NCBI RefSeq assembly: GCF_016908555.1
Contig: NZ_JAFBEE010000002.1
Coordinates: 232,453 to 296,452 of the forward strand
From: Alkaliphilus hydrothermalis
Lineage (GTDB): Bacteria; Bacillota; Clostridia; Peptostreptococcales; Natronincolaceae
Direction of reading: 5' to 3'
Length of the DNA: 64,000 bases
The notes under the pieces are model-generated. The model made no database searches. It was not told where the DNA came from and saw nothing but the letters and a program-made list of their open reading frames with translations. Position numbers and translations under genes: made by a program. Positions within the stretch are counted from its first letter, which is position 1, and each line of letters begins with the position of its first letter. This document shows positions 42,860 through 52,776 of the stretch, piece after piece.

Positions 42860-44290
42860 TTGAAGAGAGAAAATAAATATGAAGTTACTTCTTTAGACAT
42901 ACAAAATCAACAGGAATATATAGAAGCTATAAAACAGCTCAATCAACAAGATTATGCACGGACTAAAAAAGAGAAAAAATATATCATTGTTACCTACGGA
43001 TGTCAAATGAACGAACATGATTCTGAAAAACTGGCAGGTATGCTACAAAATATGGGCTATATTGAAACCACTCAAAAAAATCAAGCAGATCTAGTCATAT
43101 TTAATACTTGCTGTGTACGTGAAAATGCAGAGTTAAAAGTATACGGCAATATTGGAGCATTAAAAAATCTTAAAAAGAAAAATGAAGATATGGTCATAGC
43201 TGTATGCGGTTGCATGATGCAGCAGCCTCAGGTTGTACAAGAAATTAAGAGAAAGTACCGTCATGTTGACCTTGTATTCGGAACCCATAACCTACATAAA
43301 TTCCCAGAACTTTTAGTCAATACAAAGCACACTGAAAATATGTTAGTGGATGTTTGGGAGCAGGAGGGGGAAATTGTAGAAGGTATTCCCTCAATTAGAA
43401 AGTATGGTTTAAAAGGTTTTGTTAATATTATGTTTGGTTGTAACAACTTTTGTACCTATTGTATTGTACCCTACACTAGAGGTCGTGAAAGAAGTAGAGA
43501 GGTAATGGATATTGTTGACGAAGTGGCGGACCTAGTAAATAACGGAACCAAAGAAGTCACCCTGTTGGGACAAAATGTAAATTCATATGGTAAAACTCTG
43601 GAAAATAAAGTAACATTTGCAGACCTATTGAGGGAGTTAAACAAAATTCAAGGATTAAAACGGATTCGATTTATGACTTCTCATCCCAAGGATCTATCGG
43701 ATGATCTGATAGATGCAATAGCTGAATGTGATAAGGTATGTGAACATGCCCATTTCCCATTCCAAGCAGGTAGTAATCGAATCTTAAAGGAAATGAACAG
43801 AGTATACACTAAAGAAAAATACCTAGAGTCAGTAGAAAAGTTAAAGGCTAAAGTACCTAATATCGCCTTAACTACTGATATCATCGTAGGTTTTCCTGGT
43901 GAGACAGAAGAGGACTTTGAAGACACCCTTGATGTAGTGAATAAAGTTCGTTTTGACTCGGCCTTTACATTCTTATATTCCATCCGTCAAGGTACACCTG
44001 CTGCTGAAATGGCAGAACAAATTCCTGAAGACGTAAAGCATGAGAGATTTAATCGCCTAGTGGACCGAGTGAATGAAATATGTGCTGAAATCAACGAAAG
44101 CTATCAAGATCAAATTGTTGAAGTACTAGTTGAAGGACCAAGTAAAACAGACCCTAAAAAATTAATGGGAAGAACTAGACAAAATAAGCTAGTGAATTTT
44201 GTAGGGGATGAGTCATTAATTGGTGAGCTAGTAAAGTTGAAAATTATTGAAGCCAAAACCTTCTCGTTGAATGGAGAAGTGTTCATCTAA
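42860..44290 (+). CDS. miaB: tRNA-2-methylthio-N6-dimethylallyladenosine synthase
   Basis: TTG start after GAGGAGG. 476 residues: N-terminal methylthiotransferase domain with its three cluster cysteines (TYGCQMNEHDSE, NTCCVREN, CGCMMQ), radical SAM domain with C194-x3-C198-x2-C201, and a C-terminal TRAM RNA-binding domain. Adds a methylthio group to i6A37 of tRNAs reading UNN codons. Confidence 0.97.
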   Translation: MKRENKYEVTSLDIQNQQEYIEAIKQLNQQDYARTKKEKKYIIVTYGCQMNEHDSEKLAGMLQNMGYIETTQKNQADLVIFNTCCVRENAELKVYGNIGALKNLKKKNEDMVIAVCGCMMQQPQVVQEIKRKYRHVDLVFGTHNLHKFPELLVNTKHTENMLVDVWEQEGEIVEGIPSIRKYGLKGFVNIMFGCNNFCTYCIVPYTRGRERSREVMDIVDEVADLVNNGTKEVTLLGQNVNSYGKTLENKVTFADLLRELNKIQGLKRIRFMTSHPKDLSDDLIDAIAECDKVCEHAHFPFQAGSNRILKEMNRVYTKEKYLESVEKLKAKVPNIALTTDIIVGFPGETEEDFEDTLDVVNKVRFDSAFTFLYSIRQGTPAAEMAEQIPEDVKHERFNRLVDRVNEICAEINESYQDQIVEVLVEGPSKTDPKKLMGRTRQNKLVNFVGDESLIGELVKLKIIEAKTFSLNGEVFI

Positions 44291-44314
44291 ATCCCATAAA
44301 GTCAGGTTATTACC

Positions 44315-44341
44315 AAGAATGCAGAAATGCATTCTTTTATT
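44315..44341 (+). terminator. Terminator of miaB
   Basis: AAGAATGCA pairs with TGCATTCTT around GAAA, then a T-rich tract. Confidence 0.85.
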
Positions 44342-44449
44342 TTGGAAATTTTATGCTTGATAGATACAGCAAGGTAATTTATGGTATAATTTATCAATAT
44401 AGTGCTAAACTATTGTCCTTTAAATTTAGCATAGAAGGAGATGGAGATT

Positions 44450-44959
44450 TTGGATATATTTATTAAAGAAGTATTTAAGATTAATGGAGTTATATTGATA
44501 TTATTTATCTTTGAATTATATAAAACACTAAATAACTTATATAGGATTAAGAAATATGGGGGAGAGCCTATAGAACAGTTTAAACACCGATCTTCAATAT
44601 ATTATTCTCAGCTATTTTTGGCAACACTAGTTATTCCCTTATCTATTATCGGCATGATCAACCAAATTTTCTCAGTTACGGAGTTGACTTTCTTCCTAAT
44701 CTATATGGTTATGAGTACGATAAGTGTTGTTGATAAAATAAGAGTTTATCGAAATGGACTATATTATAATGGCCGATTTACTGCGTGGAATCAAATGAAA
44801 TGCCTTGAGAAGTACACGAAGACTTCGTGGAGAATTGATTTGAAGGGGAGATATGGCTGGGCTCGTATAATTGTACTGGACGAGGTGGAGCGGGAAGAAG
44901 CTCTCATAAATTTGTTAGAACAAAATATACTCTTTTCTAATTCTCCAAATCATAAATAA
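44450..44959 (+). CDS. Hypothetical membrane protein with C-terminal PH-like domain
   Basis: TTG start chosen because AAGGAG lies nine bases upstream; an in-frame ATG at 44441 touches that site. About 169 residues with an N-terminal helix (about 10-25) and two more helices (about 55-95), then a strand-rich part (RVYRNGLYYNGRFTAWNQMKC) like the bacterial PH-type modules of small membrane proteins. Function unknown. Confidence 0.65.
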   Translation: MDIFIKEVFKINGVILILFIFELYKTLNNLYRIKKYGGEPIEQFKHRSSIYYSQLFLATLVIPLSIIGMINQIFSVTELTFFLIYMVMSTISVVDKIRVYRNGLYYNGRFTAWNQMKCLEKYTKTSWRIDLKGRYGWARIIVLDEVEREEALINLLEQNILFSNSPNHK

Positions 44960-44968
44960 AAACTCTAC

Positions 44969-45006
44969 CCCCTATTTTGTAGCTTGATTATCTCTACAAT
45001 TAGGGG
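44969..45006 (+). terminator. Hairpin after the membrane protein gene
   Basis: CCCCTA and TTGTAG pair with CTACAA and TAGGGG, 12 bp in two blocks, followed by a modest T stretch. Confidence 0.6.
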
Positions 45007-45211
45007 ACTACTTTTGTAATGTTTGTCTTTATTGGTATATATTATAATTTGTAGATTGCATTATATTTTAAATAATTACTACTTGGAGGTAAATTGATAA
45101 AAAAGTAGAATTAGTGAATATTGGTTAGGTTAATGATCCAGATTTAGGAGTATTGTAGTGAGTAGTTACTCCTAGAAAGATAAAAGTAGAGATTTAAAAG
45201 GAAGGGATAAA

Positions 45212-45859
45212 GTGAAGGATACTATCATAAAAAATACAGAGGAATATGTAAGAAATGAGTTGCAGGGGGAAGGTAGTGGGCATGACTGGTGGCACATTTA
45301 CCGAGTTACTCAACTATCTAAAAAAATTGCACAAAAAGAAGGGGCAAATCTATATATATGTACTCTAGCAGCACTACTTCACGATATTGCCGACGAGAAA
45401 TTAAATGAAAGTGAAGAAGGTGGCATCATGAAGGTAAAAAACTGGCTTCAATCTCAATCGGTGGAGACGTCGGATATGGAGATAATACTAGAAATCATTT
45501 CAACCATATCTTTTAAAGGAGGCAATGGTCCTGCCCTCACGATGCTTGAAGCAAAGATCGTACAGGATGCAGATCGTTTGGATGCCATTGGTGCTATTGG
45601 CATATCAAGATGTTTTGCCTATAGCGGTTCCATCGGAACTGTAATATACGATCCCAAAATACCAATAAGGGATAAATTGACTAAAGAGGAGTATCGTCAA
45701 AAGGAAAAATCAACTGCCATCAATCATTTCTACGAAAAACTCCTAAAGCTCAAGGACCTGATGAATACAAAAACAGGTAAAGAGATGGCAGTTAAGAGAC
45801 ATGAATATATGGAGGGATTTTTAGAGGAGTTTTATGGGGAGTGGGAAGGGGAGAAATAA
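45212..45859 (+). CDS. HD-domain phosphohydrolase
   Basis: GTG start. 215 residues of the YedJ-like group: GHDWWHIYRV (first His), ALLHDIADEK (the HD pair), and QDADRLDAIGAIGI (late Asp ligand). Metal-dependent phosphohydrolase, probably on nucleotides. Followed after 67 bases by a Nudix gene. Confidence 0.92.
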   Translation: MKDTIIKNTEEYVRNELQGEGSGHDWWHIYRVTQLSKKIAQKEGANLYICTLAALLHDIADEKLNESEEGGIMKVKNWLQSQSVETSDMEIILEIISTISFKGGNGPALTMLEAKIVQDADRLDAIGAIGISRCFAYSGSIGTVIYDPKIPIRDKLTKEEYRQKEKSTAINHFYEKLLKLKDLMNTKTGKEMAVKRHEYMEGFLEEFYGEWEGEK

Positions 45860-45926
45860 AAAAATAGATCCTATTGATTTTAAAAGATAAAGGAAGATAA
45901 CAAACAGATGAGACGGAGGAGTTCAA

Positions 45927-46352
45927 ATGAAAGTAGAATTTTATGAGTTAGGCTCTATTGCAGATGAAAAACTAGCCTATGCAGTGATTGGCTCTATTTA
46001 TGGGGGAAAACATATTTTTGTAAAACATAAAGATCGTGACACTTGGGAAATTCCAGGAGGACATAGGGAAGATGGGGAGGAAATAGAGGCTACTGGAAAG
46101 AGGGAGTTAGTAGAGGAAACAGGAGCAGTAGATTATAGTATTACGCCTATTTGTGAATATTCTGTTACCCGTGGGGATGTCTGTTCCTACGGAAGATTAT
46201 TCTATAGCGAAGTATTTAGTTTTGGGCAGTTGCCAGATCTTGAGATTGGCGAGGTAAGATGTTTCAAAGAAACTCCTGAGAACTTGACATATCCAGATAT
46301 TCAACCTTACTTACTGAAAAAGATACTAGATTTAGTTCAGAAAAGTAGATAA
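45927..46352 (+). CDS. Nudix hydrolase
   Basis: 141 residues with the Nudix box REDGEEIEATGKRELVEE near residues 49-66, preceded by WEIPGGH. Hydrolyses a nucleoside diphosphate linked to another group; substrate unknown. Confidence 0.92.
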   Translation: MKVEFYELGSIADEKLAYAVIGSIYGGKHIFVKHKDRDTWEIPGGHREDGEEIEATGKRELVEETGAVDYSITPICEYSVTRGDVCSYGRLFYSEVFSFGQLPDLEIGEVRCFKETPENLTYPDIQPYLLKKILDLVQKSR

Positions 46353-46385
46353 TGCTTTTTTTGGATGGGATTAACTTCTGATTAA

Positions 46386-46523
46386 ATCCTTCGAAATCTT
46401 GATCAATTAAAAAGACTGTATTTGTCTAATGGTCAACTATTTAACTCTAAGAAGATTGAGCATCTACCTTTGCTTGAAAAAATAGGATTAAAAGTGATTA
46501 ATCTGGATGATACTACATGCATT
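46386..46523 (+). pseudogene. Fragment resembling leucine-rich repeats
   Basis: An open frame without a start signal reads LRNLDQLKRLYLSNGQL and then LLEKIGLKVINLDD, in the spacing of one to two leucine-rich repeats. It runs into the antisense 3' end of cwlD. Probably a remnant of a larger surface or internalin-like gene. Confidence 0.35.
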
Positions 46524-47267
46524 TTACCTCCCCAAATACTCCATGACCCCCTCAACAATAAGTCTAACAAGTTCATCTTGATGCCCACCCTCCAACAAAA
46601 GCCTGCGATCGACGCTATTAGAAATAAATCCTGTTTCAATGATCACCCCCGGTGGGGAAGTGTACTTTAAAATATAGTAGTTACCTCTATTCACTTTATT
46701 GGTAGCCTTTATCCCCAACTCCTTATATGTAGACAGTTGATTGAGCTTTTTTTGTATCTCTTCAGCTAGGGCCTTGCTGTCTTCGCTAGCGCCATAATAG
46801 AATACTATTGGTCCGATTTTATCGGGCTTGTTACGCATACAATTCACATGGATACTAAGGAACAAATCAGTAGGATTATTATCAATAATCTTTGCCCTAG
46901 CCTGTAAATCCTCACGATGTCGGCTTCCATTATTTTTTATTTGGTCGTCTAAAGAGTTATCAATTTCTCTAGTCATGACAACTTTAGCTCCTTGCTCCAG
47001 TAGGGCTTCCTTTAGTTTCATACTGATTTCAAGGTTGATATTTTTTTCTAACATATCATTTCCGAAGCTAGTACCACCATCTATACCTCCATGCCCAGGG
47101 TCGACGACTATGGTTTTGTCAAAGAGGGGCTCAACAGGTTTGTCTATAACTAAATCTAAAATAGTTGGAGAAGAAACTAGGACAAATACTGAAATGAGAA
47201 GAGATGATATATAGGTTCTAGCTTTTCTTGATAATAACAGAATTAAAGTAGGTCTTTTAATTTTCAT
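46524..47267 (-). CDS. cwlD: N-acetylmuramoyl-L-alanine amidase CwlD
   Basis: 247 residues: N-terminal signal anchor (about 13-38), then Amidase_3 domain with zinc ligands in VVDPGHGGIDGG, a Glu in NINLEIS, and LSIHVN, and the catalytic Glu in VIIETGFISN. CwlD removes side chains to form muramic-delta-lactam in spore cortex, so the organism makes endospores. Downstream of, and 59 bases from, the deacetylase-fold gene on the same strand. Confidence 0.93.
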   Translation of the reverse strand: MKIKRPTLILLLSRKARTYISSLLISVFVLVSSPTILDLVIDKPVEPLFDKTIVVDPGHGGIDGGTSFGNDMLEKNINLEISMKLKEALLEQGAKVVMTREIDNSLDDQIKNNGSRHREDLQARAKIIDNNPTDLFLSIHVNCMRNKPDKIGPIVFYYGASEDSKALAEEIQKKLNQLSTYKELGIKATNKVNRGNYYILKYTSPPGVIIETGFISNSVDRRLLLEGGHQDELVRLIVEGVMEYLGR

Positions 47268-47326
47268 AATTCACCTCTTTTTAAACTTGTATTAGTGAAT
47301 TCAACTATAATATTAATCCTTAGTAA

Positions 47327-48145
47327 TTACCGATTTAGAATAGGTAAGTCTTTTAATTGAGAAATATAGACAAATACGATGCCTTTTTTCTTTAACTCAG
47401 GATACATTGCTTTTATTGCATTTACTGTAACGATTCCTCCTTCAGGTCCAACGTGACCAATGCCAATGGCATAACCCTTCTTTAAAGCAATTTCCCCTAA
47501 TTTCATCAATTGCTTTTCTATTTCATTTTGATTCTTAGAATTATCCAAAAAAACATCCCTTTTAAGAGAAGTAACCTCCATATTTTTACTTACTTGACCA
47601 ACAACCGAATGTTGGGTAGTAACACTATCTACAAAAAACATGTTTTTTTCCTTAGCAATCTGAAGGATACTCTCCATCACCCGCTTATCTTGTGTAGCCT
47701 TAGAGCCCATATGATTGTTCATTCCTACAGCCCATCGTAGTTCTTCTAGACCTTCACAAATTCTTGATTTAATTTCTTCATTGGATAAATCGGTCGTAAT
47801 CCCTTTTTCCCCTAGCCAATTGGGGTTCCCCCGTACTGGCTCCATTGGGATGTGCATGATTACTTCATGGCCTGCCTTGTGGGCTGCCTCTGCATCAACC
47901 TGACTATGGGGTAAGAAGGGCATCACTGCAGCTGTAATGGGAATTTCTAATTCAAGCATCTCGTCAGTACCTTCCCCACTGTTGCCAAAGTCATCTATAA
48001 TAATTGCCACATAGCCAACTGGCTGAGGGTTACTAACCTTGACAATCCATCTATCCTTGAAATGAACTCCGAGAAGGGAAATAGAGAGTACTACTATAAT
48101 AAGTGTGAGTGTTATAATCGTCTTTTTGCGAATTACCAAAAACAT
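47327..48145 (-). CDS. Divergent polysaccharide deacetylase family protein (YibQ-like)
   Basis: ATG chosen with AGGAG upstream; a longer frame adds 21 residues without a binding site. 272 residues: one N-terminal membrane helix, then VAIIIDDFG, AVMPFLPHS, HEVIMHIPMEP, NNHMGSKAT and IGIGHVGPE, the DUF610 pattern. Exported, cell-wall side. Probably acts on peptidoglycan or another envelope polymer together with CwlD. Confidence 0.88.
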   Translation of the reverse strand: MFLVIRKKTIITLTLIIVVLSISLLGVHFKDRWIVKVSNPQPVGYVAIIIDDFGNSGEGTDEMLELEIPITAAVMPFLPHSQVDAEAAHKAGHEVIMHIPMEPVRGNPNWLGEKGITTDLSNEEIKSRICEGLEELRWAVGMNNHMGSKATQDKRVMESILQIAKEKNMFFVDSVTTQHSVVGQVSKNMEVTSLKRDVFLDNSKNQNEIEKQLMKLGEIALKKGYAIGIGHVGPEGGIVTVNAIKAMYPELKKKGIVFVYISQLKDLPILNR

Positions 48146-48554
48146 AAAATCAGCTCCTAATGTTGTTGTTATGACAAGTATATTCATTAAGTATTTTGTA
48201 AATGACAAATTGATATCGATAGGACATAGTTGATAAATAGATGTTTACTGAATCGGCAGTATTGAGAGTTGCTTAGATTAGAGAAAAGAAACTTTCTGAG
48301 ATAATGATGAAGATTTTATTAAATGAGTGTTGTTGTCGAAATATATCGAAGAAAATATAAAGGGATTAGTAAATACATAAGGAATTATAAATCGATATAC
48401 TTTTTGTAAATAGAGTGAATTTACAACTGAAGATAGTAAGTTGTTAAATTAAATAACTAAAGACATTCTATACATACAAGTTACTAGCAATTAAGCGGAG
48501 AAGCGAAATCTATAAAAAACCTAATAATATTAGTTAATCAAGGGGGAGATTTGA

Positions 48555-49223
48555 TTGAAATTTTTAATAATATTAGCCATTACATATTTAACTTTCATGC
48601 TGACACTTAACTATAATGTCTTTAAGCTTATTGAAAGATATAATAAAAAAATTAGTGATACCTTGAAGAATTACAATTTTCATATTTGGTGTGGGATTAT
48701 TTTATTAGTTGGAACTATGGGATGGGATACATTTTATATAGCAGTACCAAACCAACCCATACTTATTTCGGAACTAGTTATTATAATGTTTGCATTGATT
48801 CCCTTTATGCTTACTTCTGGATACGAACCACAGAAAAATCTAAAGGGGATAACAAATTTTTGTATTATTCACCCGATTGGAGAAGAAATATTATTTAGAG
48901 GTATAGTTCTATCATTAGCCACCTATCTTGTAGGGAGTAGTGTAATATATGTGCCCGTTCCTATTTTGAAAGGGGTTACATTACAGACTTTTATATCTGC
49001 CATATGTTTTGGAATAACTCATTTTCAGTATTTTGGATTTAAAATTAATCATGAATCGATGAAGAAAATTTTATTTGCTTTTATATTCGGGTTATTCGCT
49101 GGAAATCTTGTAGAATCTACTGGTTCAATTATATATCCCGTAATATTTCATGTGATTGCAAATAGTGGAGCCACCTTATACTATTTCAAGATTTCAAACA
49201 AGAATAGAGTTGAGAAATTATAG
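48555..49223 (+). CDS. CPBP family intramembrane metalloprotease
   Basis: TTG start after AGGGGGAG. 222 residues with about six membrane helices and the Abi/CPBP motifs: GEEILFRG (EExxxR) near 115, FGITHFQYF near 155 and HVIANS at the end. Related proteins process bacteriocin precursors, give self-immunity or, in eukaryotes, cleave CAAX proteins. The 345-base gap before it shows no gene. Confidence 0.88.
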   Translation: MKFLIILAITYLTFMLTLNYNVFKLIERYNKKISDTLKNYNFHIWCGIILLVGTMGWDTFYIAVPNQPILISELVIIMFALIPFMLTSGYEPQKNLKGITNFCIIHPIGEEILFRGIVLSLATYLVGSSVIYVPVPILKGVTLQTFISAICFGITHFQYFGFKINHESMKKILFAFIFGLFAGNLVESTGSIIYPVIFHVIANSGATLYYFKISNKNRVEKL

Positions 49224-49318
49224 TTATGGTTTGAGTTACTTATTTCAATCCTGTAAAAAATAAAAAACTACTGTAATCACCTTTGTTAAGTAAGTCTTCA
49301 CCGTCTGAACAAATGGTT

Positions 49319-49530
49319 TCTATATTTATAACAAGTATGGAGTAGCAGAGACGATAAGGATAGATGAAATCTATGGGGAACTATTAAGACAATTTTTAAT
49401 AACCAATCATTAGAACCATGAAAAGAAGCATTTATGGGTTAAGATGTGTAATTACATACAAGTGAAATTAGGATTATGACATCACTAGTTATGAGAGTTA
49501 TCAATTGTTGTAGTTCTATTTACTGACAAT
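49319..49530 (+). pseudogene. Decayed copy of the 3' end of the nucleotidyltransferase gene
   Basis: About 210 bases closely match 54342-54552, the end of the nucleotidyltransferase-like gene and the bases after it, including the final GTTATCAATTGTTGTAG. This copy has in-frame stops (for example TAG after AACCAATCAT) and indels. It is a direct repeat 5 kb from its parent. Confidence 0.9.
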
Positions 49531-49594
49531 ATTCAAATAAAGATATATTCCTGACGTACAGTACTGATAGTCTATATATTATGGAGGTGAACTA

Positions 49595-50398
49595 ATGAAC
49601 ATATATTATGTAGATCCATCTTTCACTGAAGTTAGAGATAACCCATATAGAAATAATCTACCATATACTGACGACTGGATTATGCTAAAATTGCTGGAGA
49701 CGTCAAAAGGTTTCAATCTTCTGCAGTACCTAGAGGGGGAAGTATCCAGGTTAATTATTTCAAAAGAGGGTGCTGACTGGGAATACCAACTATTCGATTT
49801 TATACAGTATCATTCATCATACAATAAAAACATACTTTTGGCGGTTGATAAAAAAGACTTGGATACTGCTCAACATATATATGGGAATCACAGTTACAAA
49901 GATCGTTTTTTAAGACCCTATGAAGGGAAAGTACTTATACATACAACTAGTAAAGAGAATTACAATGCAATCATGCAGGATGGATATCTGAAATCATGGA
50001 ATCGGCTGAATAGACATAGCCAATTGACAGAGAAAGCACCTATTGGGCAGGTATTTGGCGACCCGCCTGATTACAGCGACTACATCATGTTTACAAACGG
50101 TGGATTAGGTGCAGAAAGAGTTGTAGCATCGAGGCAGAAGGGGAAGATTGATTTAAATTTTGACTCTCCATATATGGCAGGAGCAAGGTTTTATTTTGAT
50201 GCCGATAAAATTGCCAAAGATGGATTACTTGTGAGGGATGGAAGACATTTGAAGGTAAGAGATAGCTTGTCAATCAATAGCTATATACTCTGGATCGCAA
50301 CACCAGATATACTTGGCATCTCGGAAGAAACAACTCCACGGATATTTACAGAAAAGGCAAATACTATGTTTGAGAAAGAATTTGGAATTTCAGTGTAA
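49595..50398 (+). CDS. Hypothetical protein, possible ADP-ribosyltransferase-like fold
   Basis: 267 residues with GGAGGTG before the ATG. The segment VLIHTTSKENYNAIMQDGYL, then many residues later RARFYFDAD and ITE-like ends, recalls the H-[ST]-S...I...G start of ART-type folds such as KptA or DarT. There is no clear Y and E triad that I can place, so this stays tentative. No signal peptide. It opens a cassette of small accessory genes. Confidence 0.55.
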   Translation: MNIYYVDPSFTEVRDNPYRNNLPYTDDWIMLKLLETSKGFNLLQYLEGEVSRLIISKEGADWEYQLFDFIQYHSSYNKNILLAVDKKDLDTAQHIYGNHSYKDRFLRPYEGKVLIHTTSKENYNAIMQDGYLKSWNRLNRHSQLTEKAPIGQVFGDPPDYSDYIMFTNGGLGAERVVASRQKGKIDLNFDSPYMAGARFYFDADKIAKDGLLVRDGRHLKVRDSLSINSYILWIATPDILGISEETTPRIFTEKANTMFEKEFGISV

Positions 50399-50458
50399 AA
50401 ATAGACGTAGTCGGTGGGAGGGTGTGTACAACTATATAAAAATGCGGAGGTAGAAATA

Positions 50459-51733
50459 ATGAAACGTAAATCAAGAAAAATAGTACTTTTTATAGTACTT
50501 ATGCTTATGATTGTTCCATTAAGTTCATGTAACAATACTAATAGCAACAATAGAACTATCAGTAGTATGAAAACTGATGCTGCTAGGGATGGTAAATGGC
50601 TAGCCGATATTGAGTTTGTTGAAAAGGAGTTACCTCAAAGACATAAGAATCTATTCTTCAAATTAAAAGAACAAGATTTTCATAACAATATAGAAGATAT
50701 AATAGAGAGGGTACCTGAATTGACAGATGATGAAGTAATCATTGAAATGAGCAAATTAATCGCTTCAGTGGGAGATGGTCACACTCGATTTAGCTTTAAT
50801 TCTGAGGAGATATATCCTTTTGGATTTTACTATTTTAATGATGGGGTATACTTGGTAGATACTGTACCAGAACATAGCGAATTTATTGGTTATAGACTCA
50901 AAGGTATAAATGATACGAATATTAAAGACCTTATGCAGTTGGTTAAACCGATTATTTCTCACGAAAATGAACCACAGTTTAAAAACTTGTTTACTAAATA
51001 CATAATTTTTCCCGAAGTTTTAAATGGTTTGAAAATTTCTAGTTCTAGTTCATCAGAGTTTATTTTTATAGATAAAGATGGTAATGAAAGAAGTGTTAAG
51101 GCTGAAACGTATAAAAATAATGATATAGAACCTGTAGGTAGAAATATTGAAGATGATGTGGAAATGTTGTATTTAAAAAATCCCAATAAAAACTACTGGT
51201 ATGAATACATTGAAGACGAAAATATACTTTATTTTCAATATAGTTCCTGCACAAATATGAAGGAGTTATCCTTTAAAGATTTTAATACTGAGCTTTTTAA
51301 CTTTATTGATAATAATTCTATAGATAAACTTGTTATTGATTTGAGAAATAATGGGGGAGGAAATTCGTCCGTTATGAGTCCGTTTTTTAGAGAATTAAGG
51401 AAAAGAAAAGCGTTAAATGATCCTAAAAAACTCTTTGTCATTATTGGAAGAAAAACATTCTCATCTGCAATATTAAATGCTTTAGAATTTAAAAATAATA
51501 CAAACGCAACTTTTGTAGGTGAGCCTACAGGTGGAAAACCAAATCATTATGGAGAGGTTAAAATTTTAGATTTGACAAATACCAACACAAGGGTTACGTA
51601 TTCTAGTAAGTACTTTGAGCATTCTAGTGAAGATTTAAACACAATGATACCTGATTTTTTAGTTGAACCCAAAGCAGAAGACTATTTTAAAAATATTGAT
51701 AGAGTACTGTTAAGAATAATGGAGATTGAATAA
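50459..51733 (+). CDS. S41-family peptidase, lipoprotein
   Basis: ATG after CGGAGGT. 424 residues with a signal ending in MIVPLSSC, a lipobox, so it is anchored outside. The C-terminal S41 domain has IDLRNNGGGNSS, the nucleophile in KTFSSAILNALEF, and GEPTGGKPNHYGE. No PDZ domain is obvious between. Substrate unknown. Confidence 0.9.
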   Translation: MKRKSRKIVLFIVLMLMIVPLSSCNNTNSNNRTISSMKTDAARDGKWLADIEFVEKELPQRHKNLFFKLKEQDFHNNIEDIIERVPELTDDEVIIEMSKLIASVGDGHTRFSFNSEEIYPFGFYYFNDGVYLVDTVPEHSEFIGYRLKGINDTNIKDLMQLVKPIISHENEPQFKNLFTKYIIFPEVLNGLKISSSSSSEFIFIDKDGNERSVKAETYKNNDIEPVGRNIEDDVEMLYLKNPNKNYWYEYIEDENILYFQYSSCTNMKELSFKDFNTELFNFIDNNSIDKLVIDLRNNGGGNSSVMSPFFRELRKRKALNDPKKLFVIIGRKTFSSAILNALEFKNNTNATFVGEPTGGKPNHYGEVKILDLTNTNTRVTYSSKYFEHSSEDLNTMIPDFLVEPKAEDYFKNIDRVLLRIMEIE

Positions 51734-51789
51734 TGGATCAAGTGCAATAAAGGTAATTAGATTCTATTTACAATAAGGAGGGGTAATAC

Positions 51790-51858
51790 ATGGTCAGTAC
51801 AATAATGATTGATCAGTCTAAGTATGGAGCAACAAAAAAATATGAGTTCGATATTTGA
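51790..51858 (+). pseudogene. Truncated flavodoxin gene start
   Basis: A 22-codon frame with a perfect AAGGAGGGG site begins MVSTIMIDQSKYGATKKYEF, very like the first strand and FMN loop of the flavodoxin at 40816 (TIVIYKSKTGFTKKYAEW), then stops. The rest of the gene is absent. Confidence 0.6.
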
Positions 51859-52000
51859 AGCTGTATATCTGAAGGTAAGTCGAACCTTAAGATAATAGAG
51901 ATATCGGGGCTGCTCAATGGGACAATTTTTAAAAAGACCAGATGATGCACAATTGTATTACAAGGCTAACAACAGGCTATTTGTATTAGGAGGTATTAAG

Positions 52001-52522
52001 TTGAGCGAAATAATTTTAGTAAAACCATCAAAGATTTTGGAAGGAAAAATTTTGGAGTACAAACAAGAGTATTTAGGCTTTAAGGAAACAAATATCAATG
52101 GCAGTTGTGGTCTAGCTGGTTATATTGATTTTGATGAATGGCTTGAAATTGTTCTTTCGATTGAGAAAGATAAACTTCGCAATAATGTTCATGCCAGCAC
52201 ATTCTTTTCTGTAAGAAAATCTGATAATAGGATTATAGGTACTATTCAACTTCGACACTTTTTAACTGATGAATTAGAAAAACATGGAGGACACATTGGC
52301 TATGGAATTCGTCCAACTGAGAGAAAAAAAGGTTATGGTATGCAACAATTATCACTTGTTTTAGAAATCGCAAAAGAAATGAAAATTCCGAAAGTAGTGA
52401 TTATCTGTGATAAAGATAATATTGCTTCAAGGCAGACAGCGATAAGTTGTGGTGGTATATTAACAGGTGAAAATTTCTATGAAGGTAAAGAACAACAAAT
52501 ATATTGGATTAACCTCCGCTAA
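52001..52522 (+). CDS. GNAT-family N-acetyltransferase
   Basis: TTG start with AGGAGGT seven bases upstream; the frame extends back to 51917 but that stretch looks like the tail of another fragment (FLKRPDDAQLYYKANNRLF). 173 residues with HIGYGIRPTERKKGYGMQQL, the acetyl-CoA loop, and DNIASRQTAISCGG. Substrate unknown. Confidence 0.85.
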   Translation: MSEIILVKPSKILEGKILEYKQEYLGFKETNINGSCGLAGYIDFDEWLEIVLSIEKDKLRNNVHASTFFSVRKSDNRIIGTIQLRHFLTDELEKHGGHIGYGIRPTERKKGYGMQQLSLVLEIAKEMKIPKVVIICDKDNIASRQTAISCGGILTGENFYEGKEQQIYWINLR

Positions 52523-52776
52523 TAAGCATAATATACAATAAGTTTCTTGCACAATTTATTATTTAGTAAACTTTCGTAATTTTCGTGTGACGTGAAGGAT
52601 TACTAGTTTGGAAGGCACCTTCCCACTGGGAGAGAAGCTTCGCCTAGGGGTGTTATTAAATTTCTTTTCAGACTGTAAAACATTTGTATGTCCTCTTCTA
52701 AGGATCGGTGGGAAAGTATCTATTGTAAAATTATCTTTGAATTGCTACTAGTGAAAAGAATTAATGGAGGGATAAA

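Noticed and set aside
46422..46670. Plus-strand ORF opposite the end of cwlD as a real 82-residue gene
   Set aside because: Its second half is antisense to the conserved end of CwlD and no ribosome binding site precedes it; only the first part looks like a gene remnant.
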